Assembly: GCA_934725685.1 (NCBI GenBank)
Contig: CAKVBX010000010.1
Span: forward strand, 1-49,104
DNA length: 49,104 nt
Direction of reading: 5' to 3'
Source: an uncultured Bacilli bacterium
GTDB taxonomy: Bacteria; Bacillota_I; Bacilli_A; RFN20; CAG-288
Part shown: one piece after another, positions 32,884-40,971 of the stretch
Position numbering within the stretch: position 1 is the stretch's first letter
How the letters are laid out: the number at the start of each line of letters is the position of its first letter
The notes under the pieces: generated by a model
The model's database searches: none
The model's input: the letters and a program-made list of their open reading frames with translations, nothing else
Told to the model about the DNA's origin: nothing
Program-made: the position numbers and the translations under genes

Positions 32884-33326
32884 TCTTCGTCTTCCTCCTG
32901 GGAACGGATGGCTTTATAGGCCTGGAGAGAGAGGGTGGAAGTGGAGATGATGTTGATTCTCTCATCGGTGATGATTTCACTCTTCTTTTCGTCACGGATA
33001 CGGACGATGATATAGGGGACGGAATAGAATTCGCTGATCATGCAGGCCAAAAAGATGTTGGTGTTGTCATCTCCTGTCGTGATCACGACTTCCTTGGCTT
33101 CTTCGATATGGGCTTTCTCTAGCACACTCTGGTCCGTGGCATCGCCAATCACGGTATATCCGCTGTATCCGACATCCAGTTTCTTGAAAGCCTCCGGAGA
33201 GAGGTCGATGATGGAAGTGTAGATGCCGTGCTGGGAAGCTTCCGAGGCGATGTTGGCACCGAGACGGGAAGACCCGATGACGATCGTCATGGACTTCTTT
33301 TTGATCCTTCTGGTTGATTTTTTCAT
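32880..33326 (-). CDS. Single-domain TrkA-type RCK protein
   Basis: 148 residues from the ATG at 33326 (AGAAGG upstream); the earlier frame start has no ribosome site. Only the RCK N-terminal Rossmann domain is present (MTIVIGSSRLGANIASEA, then IDLSPEAF, GDATDQ, TTGDDNTN), preceded by a basic leader KKSTRRIKKK; there is no C-terminal RCK domain. It probably assembles with the two-domain RCK protein encoded next to regulate TrkH, an octamer of mixed subunits being plausible. Confidence 0.8.
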   Translation of the reverse strand: MKKSTRRIKKKSMTIVIGSSRLGANIASEASQHGIYTSIIDLSPEAFKKLDVGYSGYTVIGDATDQSVLEKAHIEEAKEVVITTGDDNTNIFLACMISEFYSVPYIIVRIRDEKKSEIITDERINIISTSTLSLQAYKAIRSQEEDEE

Positions 33327-33423
33327 GGTGACCTTCTTTCTTGAAATAAACTGAAGAGAATGGAAAAGCCGCAATAAGAACAGATATGATTGTATCAAAG
33401 AAGCACTTGTGAAACAAGAAACG

Positions 33424-33451
33424 AAAAACCGCCTCTTTATAAAGAGGCGGT
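33424..33451 (-). terminator. smpB terminator
   Basis: ACCGCCTCTTTA/TAAAGAGGCGGT, a perfect 24-base palindrome, followed on the minus strand by TTTTTCG. Confidence 0.85.
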
Positions 33452-33457
33452 CATAAG

Positions 33458-33940
33458 TCAGAAGTGGTTCTTCTGTTTCATCGCTTTCGCCATGAAGCGG
33501 CTGTCTTCTCTTTCTTTGATGGTTTCGCGCTTGTCGTAGTTCTTTTTACCTTTGCCTAACGCCATCTGAACTTTGCATTTTCCCTTTCGGATATAGACCC
33601 TTGTCGGGAGAAGGGAATAGCCTTCCCGTTGGACGAGATTGTCGAAGTCGAGAATCTGTTTCTTGTGCAGGAGAAGCTTTCTTGTTCTGGTCGGTTCGTG
33701 ACTGAAGATGGTATTGCCCTGATAGAGCGGGATATTCATGTTCAGAAGATAGGCCTGACCGCCTTTGATGATGACATAACTGTCATCGAGGGAGCAGTGC
33801 CCGGCACGGAGTGCCTTGATTTCGGAACCTTTCAGCTCGATGCCACATTCCGTGAATTCCGAAAGAAAATAGTTGAAATAGGCTTTCTTGTTGGTGCAAA
33901 GAAGAATCTCATCAGGGAAGGACTCTTTGCTTTTGGCCAT
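33458..33940 (-). CDS. smpB: SsrA-binding protein SmpB
   Basis: 160 residues. Binds tmRNA and takes it to stalled ribosomes. Typical sequence: NKKAYFNYF, GIELKGSEIKALRAGHCSLDDSYV, and the basic C-terminal tail (KNYDKRETIKERE...FMAKAMK) that reaches into the mRNA channel. It follows rnr with a 3-base gap, as in many Bacillota; its RNA partner ssrA lies elsewhere in the window. Confidence 0.97.
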   Translation of the reverse strand: MAKSKESFPDEILLCTNKKAYFNYFLSEFTECGIELKGSEIKALRAGHCSLDDSYVIIKGGQAYLLNMNIPLYQGNTIFSHEPTRTRKLLLHKKQILDFDNLVQREGYSLLPTRVYIRKGKCKVQMALGKGKKNYDKRETIKEREDSRFMAKAMKQKNHF

Positions 33941-33943
33941 GGT

Positions 33944-36901
33944 TTAGTCCTCGCTGGCTTTCTTTCTTCCGTATCCGGAACGGGTCGTGCGTCTTTCCGG
34001 TTTCTCGTCGGAGAAGCGGGACGGCTTCCTGTCGAAGTCTCTTCTCGGTGCTCTGTCGCGGTCGGAGAAACGTTCTCTGTCGTGAGAGTGGAAACCTTTT
34101 CTTCCTCTCTCCTTGTCGCTGGAATAAGAAGAACGGCCCGTGCCGGTGGCATAACCGGAGTGGGAAGCATCTCTTCTTGTGCCTTCTTTTCTGTCATCTG
34201 AGCGGAAGGACGGTTTTCTGTCTTTGTGGAAAGAGTCGCCGTGATCGCGGTCAGAGAAGGAACGCTTTCTATCTCCTCTGCCAGAATGGAAACCGGAGGA
34301 ACGCCCACCTCTTGAGAAGGAACGTCCTCCTCTCTGATGGTCAGAGTGACCACCTTTTGCGGAGAACTTCCCACCGCTTCTTCTTCCGCCTCTATCTTCT
34401 CTTGGCTTAGTGAAGCGGAGCAGCTTCCGATATTCTTCTTCGGAGATATCCATGATGGAAAGGACACTGATGACCTTTTCCTCATCATCCGGATATTTGG
34501 CCATGACGGCGCGGATGACATCGACTTCTTTCCACTGCTCGGGAGAAGGACGGAATCCGTCATCCTCTCTTTCGGCTTTCTTCTTGCTGATTTCTTCTTC
34601 TTTTTCGTCCATGCTGGCCAAAGCGAGATTCCTGTTCTCTTCTTCGGTCAGGTTGTTGTTTTCATCGTTCATTGTTTCGTTTTCTCTTTCTTCTTTCCCG
34701 TCTTCATAGAATCTGGCTTTTCCGGTCATGAGCGGAGCTTCATCATCATAGTAGACACGGATGCCGTTGAGGGAAAGATCCTCCCTTTCCTCTTCGGAGA
34801 GGTCAGAGGCATACTGGTCGTAGAATTCCGGTGTGGCAAAGTCGATTTCTCTCTTCTTCGGGTTGCTCGCCAGAACCTTGATGTCAATCGGCGTGCCGAT
34901 CGAGAAGGAGATGTCGGTGTCCTTTCCGTAGACGGCAAAGTCTTTGTCACTGTAACGGAAGAAGTCTCCGTGCATGCAGTGATAGGCTAAGAATCCTTCG
35001 ATACCGAGCTCGGTTTCGATGAACATGCCTCTCTGCACCATACCGACAACTTTTCCGTGGAACAGTTCGCCGATATGCATTGTCATATACTTGGCGGATT
35101 CGAGGTCATCGGATTCGCGCTGAATCTTGTCGGCACGGACTTCCTCACGAGAGAGGACATCGCCCATATTGTCGAGATAATTGTAGATTTCGTCGTAATC
35201 CACAGCCTTTTTGTCGATGAGGTAATCCTTCACAAGACGATGGATGATGTCATCGGGATATCTTCTGATTGGGGAGGTGAAATGGCAATAATCAAGCTCA
35301 GCAAGACCGAAGTGGCCGAGGTCTTCCGGAGAATATCTCGCCTTGGCAAGAGAGCGTAGCATCATGATGGAAACCGAGGAACGGACATTCTCATCTTCGA
35401 TGCTCTCTAAGAAATCGTTCAGTCTTGCACCGGAGATGTTTTCGGTCTTCGGGAAGGACTTGATGAGTTTCATTTTCTTCAGATAATCGCGAAAAGTGGA
35501 AAGCTTGTCCATCGGTGGGAATTCATGGATACGATAGAGGACTGGGACGCCTGCCTTCTTTAGTTCGCGGGCGACGGCACAGTTGGCGATGACCATGAGG
35601 TCTTCGATCATTTTTTCACTTTCGCCCTGTTTCATTTTCTCAACGGAGGTCGGCATGCCGTCTTCGTCGAGATGGAACTTGAGTTCCGTGGAATCGAGCG
35701 TTAGAGAACCCTGGCGGTGACGCCTCTTGCGGATAGCCTCACTTGCGGCATGGAGAAGGGTGAGGGTTTTCTTGATTTCTTCGGAAAAATCCACTTCCTT
35801 TCCTTCAAAGAATTCGTTGACCTTGTTATAGGTAAGCCTTCCGTGAGAACGGATGAAGCCTTTCTCAATCCTGGAGGAGAAGACATTGCCCATCGGGTCG
35901 ACATCCATTGTGACGGTGAGGACAAGACGCTCGACATCCGGATTGAGGGAGCAGATGCCGTTGGAGAGTTCAAACGGCAACATCGGAACGACGCGGTCGG
36001 CGACATAGATGGAAGTGCCGCGGCTCTTCGCTTCGTCATCGAGCGGATGGCCAGGTTTCACATAGGAGGTGACATCGGCGATGTGGACCCTGATTTCGTA
36101 TCCGGTTCCGAATTCCTTCACGGAGACGGCATCATCGAAGTCATGGGCATCATCGCCATCGATGGTGATGACGCATTCTTCGGTGAAGTCTGTTCTGCCT
36201 TCCTTGTCTTCCTCACTGATGGTTGCAGGGATACTCTTTGCTTCGTCGATGACTTCTTTGGGGAAGGTAAGCGGAGCACCCTGCTCGGAGATAATCATGG
36301 AGATGTCGGAACCGACTTCGTTTGCTTTGACCAAAAGCTCGGTGACTTTGACCGTGATGGTGTTTCCTTTGAAGGAAATCATCTCAGTATCCACTAAATC
36401 ACCCTGGGAGATTTTGCCTTTGATACTCTCTTCCACGGAAGAGATAAGGACTTTCTTTCCGCAGACATCGAGATACTGAACATAAAGTTTCTCTTTTCCG
36501 TCTTTGTCCAGGGTGTAATAGCCTTTGAGAGTCGTTGTCGGCTTATAGTAATCCGTGCAGTGATAGACCCCTTCCTGGAATTCTCTTGCATAAACGAGGT
36601 CGTTGAGGAGAAGCTGATCGGCTTCCTCGCCGGAAATGCGGTGTTCTTCACCGCCCGGAATTTCCTTGAGGATGACGAAATTGCGGTTTTTGACGATGAC
36701 CTTGCTGAGGAAGAGTCCACTGCTCTTTAAAAGGAAGTAAGTGCTTCCGTTCTTTCCGATGATGCCTCCATCCAAAAGATGGAGAAGAATCTCGCTGAGT
36801 TCTTCTTTGTCGTGTGCGGTATAGCATTCACTTCTTTCCTCAAGTGCTTTGAGGCTCAATTGTGCTCCGTCGAGCAAGTTTATGATGTCAGTTTCTTTCA
36901 T
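33944..36901 (-). CDS. rnr: Ribonuclease R with long RGG/RS-rich tail
   Basis: 985 residues from the ATG at 36901; the upstream in-frame start at 36925 is TTG. Processive 3'-5' exoribonuclease acting on structured RNA and on tmRNA-tagged mRNAs. Order: winged-helix start, two cold-shock-like OB regions, RNB catalytic domain (TIDGDDAHDFDDAV near 250), S1 domain (about 610-690). The family usually ends near 750-800 residues. Here an acidic linker and a helical segment (about 740-840) are followed by a ~140-residue tail rich in Arg, Gly, Ser, Asp and His with RGG repeats. The tail is in frame, with no frameshift seen. Cotranscribed with secG and smpB. Confidence 0.95.
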   Translation of the reverse strand: MKETDIINLLDGAQLSLKALEERSECYTAHDKEELSEILLHLLDGGIIGKNGSTYFLLKSSGLFLSKVIVKNRNFVILKEIPGGEEHRISGEEADQLLLNDLVYAREFQEGVYHCTDYYKPTTTLKGYYTLDKDGKEKLYVQYLDVCGKKVLISSVEESIKGKISQGDLVDTEMISFKGNTITVKVTELLVKANEVGSDISMIISEQGAPLTFPKEVIDEAKSIPATISEEDKEGRTDFTEECVITIDGDDAHDFDDAVSVKEFGTGYEIRVHIADVTSYVKPGHPLDDEAKSRGTSIYVADRVVPMLPFELSNGICSLNPDVERLVLTVTMDVDPMGNVFSSRIEKGFIRSHGRLTYNKVNEFFEGKEVDFSEEIKKTLTLLHAASEAIRKRRHRQGSLTLDSTELKFHLDEDGMPTSVEKMKQGESEKMIEDLMVIANCAVARELKKAGVPVLYRIHEFPPMDKLSTFRDYLKKMKLIKSFPKTENISGARLNDFLESIEDENVRSSVSIMMLRSLAKARYSPEDLGHFGLAELDYCHFTSPIRRYPDDIIHRLVKDYLIDKKAVDYDEIYNYLDNMGDVLSREEVRADKIQRESDDLESAKYMTMHIGELFHGKVVGMVQRGMFIETELGIEGFLAYHCMHGDFFRYSDKDFAVYGKDTDISFSIGTPIDIKVLASNPKKREIDFATPEFYDQYASDLSEEEREDLSLNGIRVYYDDEAPLMTGKARFYEDGKEERENETMNDENNNLTEEENRNLALASMDEKEEEISKKKAEREDDGFRPSPEQWKEVDVIRAVMAKYPDDEEKVISVLSIMDISEEEYRKLLRFTKPREDRGGRRSGGKFSAKGGHSDHQRGGRSFSRGGRSSGFHSGRGDRKRSFSDRDHGDSFHKDRKPSFRSDDRKEGTRRDASHSGYATGTGRSSYSSDKERGRKGFHSHDRERFSDRDRAPRRDFDRKPSRFSDEKPERRTTRSGYGRKKASED

Positions 36902-36932
36902 GTCAGTTTCTCTCTCTGTTTTCAAAATGAAA

Positions 36933-36951
36933 GGGGGCTTGCTTGGCCCCC
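36933..36951 (-). terminator. Hairpin between secG and rnr
   Basis: GGGGGC/GCCCCC stem with a 7-base loop, followed on the minus strand by TTTCATTTT. It may partly terminate secG transcripts, setting the secG to rnr ratio. Confidence 0.45.
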
Positions 36952-36967
36952 TGTTTTGACGTGTAGT

Positions 36968-37198
36968 TTACAAATAGTTAGCCAAGATGGCGGTGATAAA
37001 GAATGCAACCGCAAGGATGGCCGTGATGATCGTCATGATCTTGTCAGCACCTCTCTCCTTCGTTCGGGTGAAGATGTTCATCTTGTTGCCGCCCATAACG
37101 GCACTGGAGGCACCCTGTGATTTTCCGGACTGGAGAAGGACGATGCCAATCATGATGAATGATAATACAAGTAATGCAATTTCCGCAGGTGTAGTCAT
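36968..37198 (-). CDS. secG: Preprotein translocase subunit SecG
   Basis: 76 residues with the SecG pattern: first helix LLVLSFIMIGIVLLQSGKSQG, the conserved loop ASSAVMGG, then a second helix near the end. Small membrane subunit of SecYEG that eases protein export. TTGAGG precedes the ATG. First gene of secG-rnr-smpB. Confidence 0.94.
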   Translation of the reverse strand: MTTPAEIALLVLSFIMIGIVLLQSGKSQGASSAVMGGNKMNIFTRTKERGADKIMTIITAILAVAFFITAILANYL

Positions 37199-37344
37199 TG
37201 ATAATCCTCAATTCAAAAATGCTGTTGTTTCAAGCCATATTATTATAAAGATTAAGGATATAAATAACAAGATTTCTTTTTATCCTGAAAAAGGAAAATA
37301 ATTACGTGACTTTCCACGGATGTCGAAAAAATAATTTAAAAATA

Positions 37345-37371
37345 TTAGCACTCTTTTAATACAAGTGCTAA
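37345..37371. promoter_or_regulatory. CIRCE element (HrcA operator) before htpG
   Basis: TTAGCACTC, 9 bases, AAGTGCTAA: one mismatch from the CIRCE consensus TTAGCACTC-N9-GAGTGCTAA. It lies 36 bases before the htpG start codon. Confidence 0.92.
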
Positions 37372-37406
37372 ACTAGTGTTGTTCAACCCTTGAGGAGGTA
37401 GAGAAA

Positions 37407-39347
37407 ATGAAAGAAGAAATGAAATTTCAGACAGAGAGCAAAGAACTGCTCAATTTGATGATCAATTCGATTTATTCGAATAAGGAAGTATTTCTCCGCG
37501 AATTGGTTTCTAATGCTTCCGATGCCATCGACAAATATAAAATCCTGAGTTTGCAGTCCGAAGGAAAATACCAGGCGAAGGACTATGCAATCCGCCTAGT
37601 AACCGATAAAGAAAACCGTTATCTCGAAGTGATTGATGACGGAATCGGTATGGAAAAGGAAGACATCGAGAAGAATCTCGGCACCATCGCCCGTTCTGGA
37701 ACCAAGGAATTCCTCGAAAAGGCAAAGGCTGCCAAAGCGAACAAGGAAGATGTCGACCTCATCGGTCAGTTCGGTGTCGGATTCTACAGCGCCTTCATGG
37801 TCGCAAAGAAAATCGAAGTCTACACCCACTCGCTCAGCGACCATTACTATGTCTTCGCATCTGACGGCGTCGAGACTTATACTGTCGAGGAAGTGGATAA
37901 AATCGATTTTCTGCCCACATCCGGCAGTGCCGTCCGCGTCTATTTGAAGGATGATGCCGAGGAAGAGAAATATTCCGAGTACCTCGACACTTATGAAATC
38001 CGTTCCCTCATCAAGAAATACTCCGATTTCATTCGCTACCCAATCCGTATGGAAGTGACCAAACAGGTCCCCGATCTCGACGAGAACGGTAAGACCATCG
38101 AAGGAAAGACCCATGAGGAAAAAGAGACCGAAACCCTAAATTCGATGATTCCGCTCTGGAAGAAGAACAAGAAGGATGTGACCGACGAGGAACTCGATTC
38201 GTTCTATGAGACGAGATTCGGTGATTATGAAAAGCCGCTCCTTTCCTTAGGCATCCATACGGAAGGAACCTTCGAGTATGATTCCCTCGTCTATATTCCA
38301 AGCCATGCACCCTACGACCTCTATTCCCAGGATTATGAGAAGGGACTTGCCTTATATGCCAAAGGTGTCTTCATCAGTGAGAAGAACAAGGAACTAATTC
38401 CGGATTACCTGAAATTCGTGAAAGGCATCGTCGATACCGAAGACCTCTCTCTCAATATTTCCCGTGAGATGCTTCAGAAGTCTCCTTTGCTTGCCAAGAT
38501 TTCCAAGAATATCGAGAAAAAGATTATCGAACGATTGAAGCAGCTGAAGAATGAAGATAGTGAGAAATATCTTACCTTCTTCAAGAACTATGGTGCGTTC
38601 CTCAAGTTCGGTATCTATACATCTTATGGTGAGAAGAAAGACTTGCTCTCTGATCTCCTCATCTATTCTTCTGTGAATGAAGACAAGATGATTTCCTTGA
38701 AAGAATATAAGGACAAGATGAAGGAAGGCCAAAAGTATATTTACTATGCTACCGGAAAGACTATTGAGAGCATCAAGCTTCTCCCGGAGATGGCAAAGTA
38801 TAAGAACCTCGGCTATGATGTCCTTCTTCTCAGCGAGAACATCGATGAATTTACTTTCATGATGATGCACGACTACGACAAGATGGAGTTCAGGAATATC
38901 TCCAGCCAGGACCAGGATGACCTCAGCGAAGAAGAAAAGAACAAAATCACGGAACTCGAGACGGAAAACCGTCGGTTCCTCGATGATGTGAAGGAAAGCC
39001 TCAAAGGGAAAATCGATGAGGTCACCTTCTCGCTCAACCTCGGGGATTCCCCTGTCGCATTGACCACGAAGAATGGTCTCTCCCTCAATATGGAGAAAGT
39101 GCTCAATGCCGAGCCGACCCGCCAGGCTGACGACAAGGAAAAAGTGAAGGCGCAGAAAGTCATGGAAATCAATCCGGACCATCCGCTCTTCAAGGCAATC
39201 GGCACCCTCACCGACGAAGAGGAAATAAAGCGTCTGAGTTCTGTCTTCTATGATGAAGCCATGATCCTCGAAGGATTCGAAATCGAGGACCGCAGCGGAT
39301 TTGTGAAGAATCTGAACGAGTTGATGTTGAAAGCTTATCAGAAGTAA
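37407..39347 (+). CDS. htpG: Chaperone HtpG (Hsp90)
   Basis: 646 residues. Cytoplasmic ATP-dependent chaperone. The N-terminal GHKL ATPase shows ELVSNASDAIDK (Glu, Asn), DDGIGM and GQFGVGFYSAFMVA; the middle domain has NISREMLQ; the C-terminal dimer domain ends the protein. Length is normal for bacteria. GAGGAGG precedes the ATG at 37407. The CIRCE element upstream puts it under HrcA, so it should rise on heat or misfolding stress with groE/dnaK. Confidence 0.97.
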   Translation: MKEEMKFQTESKELLNLMINSIYSNKEVFLRELVSNASDAIDKYKILSLQSEGKYQAKDYAIRLVTDKENRYLEVIDDGIGMEKEDIEKNLGTIARSGTKEFLEKAKAAKANKEDVDLIGQFGVGFYSAFMVAKKIEVYTHSLSDHYYVFASDGVETYTVEEVDKIDFLPTSGSAVRVYLKDDAEEEKYSEYLDTYEIRSLIKKYSDFIRYPIRMEVTKQVPDLDENGKTIEGKTHEEKETETLNSMIPLWKKNKKDVTDEELDSFYETRFGDYEKPLLSLGIHTEGTFEYDSLVYIPSHAPYDLYSQDYEKGLALYAKGVFISEKNKELIPDYLKFVKGIVDTEDLSLNISREMLQKSPLLAKISKNIEKKIIERLKQLKNEDSEKYLTFFKNYGAFLKFGIYTSYGEKKDLLSDLLIYSSVNEDKMISLKEYKDKMKEGQKYIYYATGKTIESIKLLPEMAKYKNLGYDVLLLSENIDEFTFMMMHDYDKMEFRNISSQDQDDLSEEEKNKITELETENRRFLDDVKESLKGKIDEVTFSLNLGDSPVALTTKNGLSLNMEKVLNAEPTRQADDKEKVKAQKVMEINPDHPLFKAIGTLTDEEEIKRLSSVFYDEAMILEGFEIEDRSGFVKNLNELMLKAYQK

Positions 39348-39362
39348 GACAAAATATAAGAA

Positions 39363-39393
39363 AATAACGCCGCAACTGACGTTATTTTCTTTC
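39363..39393 (+). terminator. htpG terminator
   Basis: AATAACG and CGTTATT pair around a 10-base loop, followed by TTCTTTCT. Confidence 0.65.
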
Positions 39394-39411
39394 TATAGGG
39401 AGGAAAACGCC

Positions 39412-40500
39412 ATGGAAGAAGAACAGAAAAAAGAACCTCCGAAGGAGAAGAAGCATAAACTGATGCCATCCATCTCCGTTGGAAGCCGACAGATTGACCT
39501 GATGAAGAAACACTATGAGGTCGATGAAGAAAACAAAGTGGTCACGCTGACCTTCCGATTCGATAAAGCTTCCGAACTCTTGGATACGGAAATTGGACGA
39601 AAAGAGCATCCTCAGTTCTCTCCTGACGTCATCGAGAAGATGAAGTCTCTTATTGATACCGTCCCGATGAACTATCGGGTGGAAGTCGAGTTCGATATCA
39701 GGGAATATGAAGGATATGATCCAAAAAGCATTATGGAATCGTTCAATGATTCTCTCGAGCTTACCCAATATGCGGCAAGAAGGACAAGAAAATCAAAATG
39801 GCTCATATCCACCATTCTGATTCTTATCGGTATAATGCTATTGTTTGTAATGGCTGTCGGAAAAAACAACTCTTGGTTCGGAGATGGAGTCAATCAGGAT
39901 ATCATCACAGAAATCATCGATATCGCCGGTTGGGTCTTCATCTGGGAGGCAGTATCTCTTCTCTTCCTTGAACCGACGGAACAATCCACGTTTGCTCTTA
40001 AAATCCGTCAGAAAATTGTCGGTGTCGCCTTCTATCAGCAAAGTGATGACACACCATTTGTCAAAGAGACTGCGGAGGAAATCTTTTCCAATTGGAGTGA
40101 GGAAGGGAAAGTCAAAAGATTCGGCAAAGCATGCCTCCTCGGTTCCTCGGCCGCATTCATCGCCATGTCCTTTGTCACACTGTTCGGTCTCTATACGGCC
40201 TTGAAGAACGCCTCCGAGCTCACTCCTCTATCCATCACGGTTCTTGTCATCTTCTTCCTTATCACGATGGCATATCATTTTCTTGCCGGTTTTGGCGGAA
40301 TTCATAAATACATCGGTAAAGAAAATTGGCTCTCCCGATGCGTCGGACCGATTGCCATCTTCATGACCGTCATGCTTATCATCACTATCGTTGCTTCCGC
40401 CATCACCAATAGCGTTTCCGGACTTGTCTCCTCCATCACCTCTTCCATCATCAACATTTTCTATATCGGTGGATACTTCATTGATAAATACATGAATTGA
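39412..40500 (+). CDS. Unknown membrane protein with acidic cytoplasmic head
   Basis: 362 residues. The first ~125 residues are soluble and charged (EEEQKKEPPKEKKH leader, then a possible alpha/beta domain with VVTLTFRFDKA and VEVEFDIREYEGY); about five membrane segments follow, ending in FYIGGYFIDKYMN. No family recognised. It has its own ribosome site (TAGGGAGG) after the htpG terminator. Whether it is stress-regulated with htpG is unclear; the terminator suggests a separate gene. Confidence 0.7.
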   Translation: MEEEQKKEPPKEKKHKLMPSISVGSRQIDLMKKHYEVDEENKVVTLTFRFDKASELLDTEIGRKEHPQFSPDVIEKMKSLIDTVPMNYRVEVEFDIREYEGYDPKSIMESFNDSLELTQYAARRTRKSKWLISTILILIGIMLLFVMAVGKNNSWFGDGVNQDIITEIIDIAGWVFIWEAVSLLFLEPTEQSTFALKIRQKIVGVAFYQQSDDTPFVKETAEEIFSNWSEEGKVKRFGKACLLGSSAAFIAMSFVTLFGLYTALKNASELTPLSITVLVIFFLITMAYHFLAGFGGIHKYIGKENWLSRCVGPIAIFMTVMLIITIVASAITNSVSGLVSSITSSIINIFYIGGYFIDKYMN

Positions 40501-40563
40501 AGCGTTTTCCTAGATTACCGCTGACAAAAATGGTAGATTAGATAGACTTTCAAGGAGAACAAC

Positions 40564-40923
40564 ATGAAATTTACGAAAGAATTCAAAGAGCTGATTGAGA
40601 AAATCCTCAAAGAGAATGAAGCATCTGCAATCGAAATCTTCCTCGAAGAAGCGGAAGATCAGTCTGTCGCCATCAATATCGGATTGCTGAGTGAAGACGA
40701 AGCCATCGGAAGAACTAAGATGGTCGACGCTGTTCCGGTTGTCATTGACGAAGAGACCGAGAATGCCATCGGCGATGCCACCTTCTCTGCAAAAGATGAT
40801 GAGGTCACCATCGAACTTGAGCATTGCTGCTGTGAAGAGGATGACGGCGAATGCCATCATCACCATCACGAAAACGAATGCTGCTGTGACGATGATGACT
40901 GCTGTTGCAAGGAAGATAAGTAA
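40564..40923 (+). CDS. Acidic protein with Cys/His-cluster tail
   Basis: 119 residues. About 80 residues of acidic alpha/beta-like sequence (KFTKEFKELIEKILKENEAS...) are followed by a metal-binding-looking C-terminal tail: three clusters of Cys-Cys-Cys separated by Asp/Glu, with a run of five His in between. AAGGAG precedes the ATG. No family recognised. The tail resembles in style that of the FeoB-associated protein at 21899-22153 but the bodies are unrelated; zinc, copper or iron storage or delivery is possible. Confidence 0.75.
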   Translation: MKFTKEFKELIEKILKENEASAIEIFLEEAEDQSVAINIGLLSEDEAIGRTKMVDAVPVVIDEETENAIGDATFSAKDDEVTIELEHCCCEEDDGECHHHHHENECCCDDDDCCCKEDK

Positions 40924-40935
40924 ACAATCATAAGA

Positions 40936-40968
40936 AAAGGACGGAGAACGAATCCCCGTCCTTTTTTC
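40936..40968. terminator. Bidirectional terminator between convergent genes
   Basis: AAGGACGG/CCGTCCTT stem; six T follow on plus, TTTTCTTA on minus. It serves the Cys/His-tail gene and the EF-G-like gene. Confidence 0.8.
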
Positions 40969-40971
40969 TGC

